Of a DNA stretch of 6,531 nucleotides, positions 5,919 to 6,531 are shown in pieces (the first letter of the stretch is position 1; each line of letters begins with the position of its first letter). The stretch spans positions 10,753 through 17,283 of the forward strand of contig DDZY01000219.1 in NCBI GenBank assembly GCA_002346525.1, read 5' to 3'. Position numbers and translations under genes: made by a program. The notes under the pieces are model-generated. The model ran no database searches. It worked only from the letters and a program-made list of their open reading frames with translations, and was not told where the DNA came from. The DNA is from Proteobacteria bacterium UBA2996 (GTDB taxonomy: Bacteria > Pseudomonadota > Gammaproteobacteria > Arenicellales > UBA868).

Positions 5919-6531
5919 ACTTGCACAACCTCACCAGCAACTTTCTCTAGAATGCCAGCAGAAGCGGCAAAATCCAGACATGTGAATCGATCCCGAATCA
6001 GTCGGGACTTGATGATTGCATCCTTGTAGAATGCAGTAGGGACGCCGATATCCTGAGGACTTGTCGGAGCCTTGACCGACTCAAGAGAAGCGCGAATTTG
6101 ATCCGCTGGTCGCATGATCTGATTTAGCTGCAACTGAATGTCAGGCCAATCCGATGCCAAACGCGCATTTGCCTGCGCTGCGGCGTCCGCGCTGAGCATT
6201 TTGCCTTTAAAGGAATTCCAGCAGGACCTGCCAAGTTCTTCACCAAATACAGCAACTACATCCTCTTCTGTTTCTTCGTTTGCGCTGATTACCGGCGCAG
6301 CATCATCCCGATACAGGCGCTCCTGCAACGCGGAGCAGGCAAGCGTCGTTACGGAAATCTGCTCTCCGTGATAGCTGAGGGGCCAGTCGGAACTGCCAAG
6401 CATGTCAATGACATGGGCAACCAGATGCTCACCCTGACTTGCCGAATCGGACCCACCGCAAATTGTCATTCCAAGTCCTGAGAACACTAACGTTCTGGCC
6501 AGCACTCCGATCGCATCGATATCGCCTTCGA
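5915..6531 (-). CDS. sn-Glycerol-1-phosphate dehydrogenase-like metal-dependent dehydrogenase (AraM/EgsA type), C-terminal part
   Basis: The frame is open to the window edge, giving about 205 residues of the C-terminal part. A GTG at 6505 is internal and not the true start, because coding sequence (EGDIDAIG) continues upstream of it. The segment SGLGMTICGGSDSASQGEH followed by AHVIDML and YHGEQISVTTL matches the metal-binding region of the iron-containing alcohol dehydrogenase/G1P dehydrogenase superfamily. The expected ligands are the His of the EH motif (codon 6425-6427) and the His of the HGE motif (6368-6370). The Asp ligand and the NAD(P)-binding half lie outside the window. G1P dehydrogenases interconvert sn-glycerol-1-phosphate and dihydroxyacetone phosphate. 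The remainder (about 60-196 counted from the GTG) is a less conserved helical region. The gene overlaps the phosphatase gene by 4 bp. A related dehydrogenase with another phosphorylated or plain polyol substrate remains possible. Confidence 0.8.
   Translation of the reverse strand, partial: EGDIDAIGVLARTLVFSGLGMTICGGSDSASQGEHLVAHVIDMLGSSDWPLSYHGEQISVTTLACSALQERLYRDDAAPVISANEETEEDVVAVFGEELGRSCWNSFKGKMLSADAAAQANARLASDWPDIQLQLNQIMRPADQIRASLESVKAPTSPQDIGVPTAFYKDAIIKSRLIRDRFTCLDFAASAGILEKVAGEVVQV

Noticed and set aside
6503..6505. GTG as the start of the dehydrogenase gene
   Set aside because: The frame stays open to the window edge with family-like sequence before it. The remaining protein would lack the cofactor-binding half, so the gene is cut by the window and not truncated.
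1..6531. CRISPR array, tRNA or rRNA gene, insertion sequence, or attachment site
   Set aside because: I saw no regularly spaced repeats, no cloverleaf-like segment, no transposase-like product and no flanking terminal repeats.

Overview
The window looks like part of an alphaproteobacterial accessory metabolic locus, of rhizobial or roseobacter type. This assignment rests on gene style and arrangement: a peptide/opine-type ABC transporter with a fused double ATPase, a DeoR/GlpR repressor, GTG starts, 4-bp ATGA/GTGA overlaps and moderate GC. No marker gene is present to settle the taxon.

Positions 1-3887 (+ strand) hold an ABC importer operon of the dipeptide/oligopeptide/nickel/opine (PepT) class. 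It begins with the last 35 codons of what is probably the periplasmic substrate-binding protein. A 115-bp spacer follows, containing a long imperfect hairpin (main stem 129-145 with 160-176). Next come a DppB-type permease (224-1171), a DppC-type permease (1168-2067) and one polypeptide carrying two ATPase domains (2064-3887). The three membrane/ATPase genes overlap by 4 bp at each junction, so they are very likely translationally coupled.

Positions 3888-4129 are intergenic. They contain a plausible sigma70-type promoter (TTGTGT, 17 nt, TATATT) followed by two small dyads that could be operator sites. A DeoR/GlpR-family regulator (4130-4921, + strand) comes next. Regulators of this family usually sense a phosphorylated sugar or polyol.

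Positions 4922-5123 lie between convergent genes and contain only weak hairpins. On the - strand, two genes overlapping by 4 bp enter from the right edge. The first is the C-terminal half of an iron/zinc-dependent dehydrogenase resembling sn-glycerol-1-phosphate dehydrogenase (AraM/EgsA type; 5915-6531, open at the window end). The second is a HAD-IIB phosphatase (5124-5918).

A reasonable but unproven reading is a small uptake-and-catabolism island: the ABC system imports a phosphorylated or glycosylated small molecule, the DeoR protein responds to a phosphorylated intermediate, and the dehydrogenase/phosphatase pair processes a polyol or triose phosphate. All gene families here are known. 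The features most worth a second look are the dehydrogenase-phosphatase pairing, the large hairpin after the binding-protein gene, and the dyads at the regulator's promoter. I see no mobile element, CRISPR array or RNA gene.
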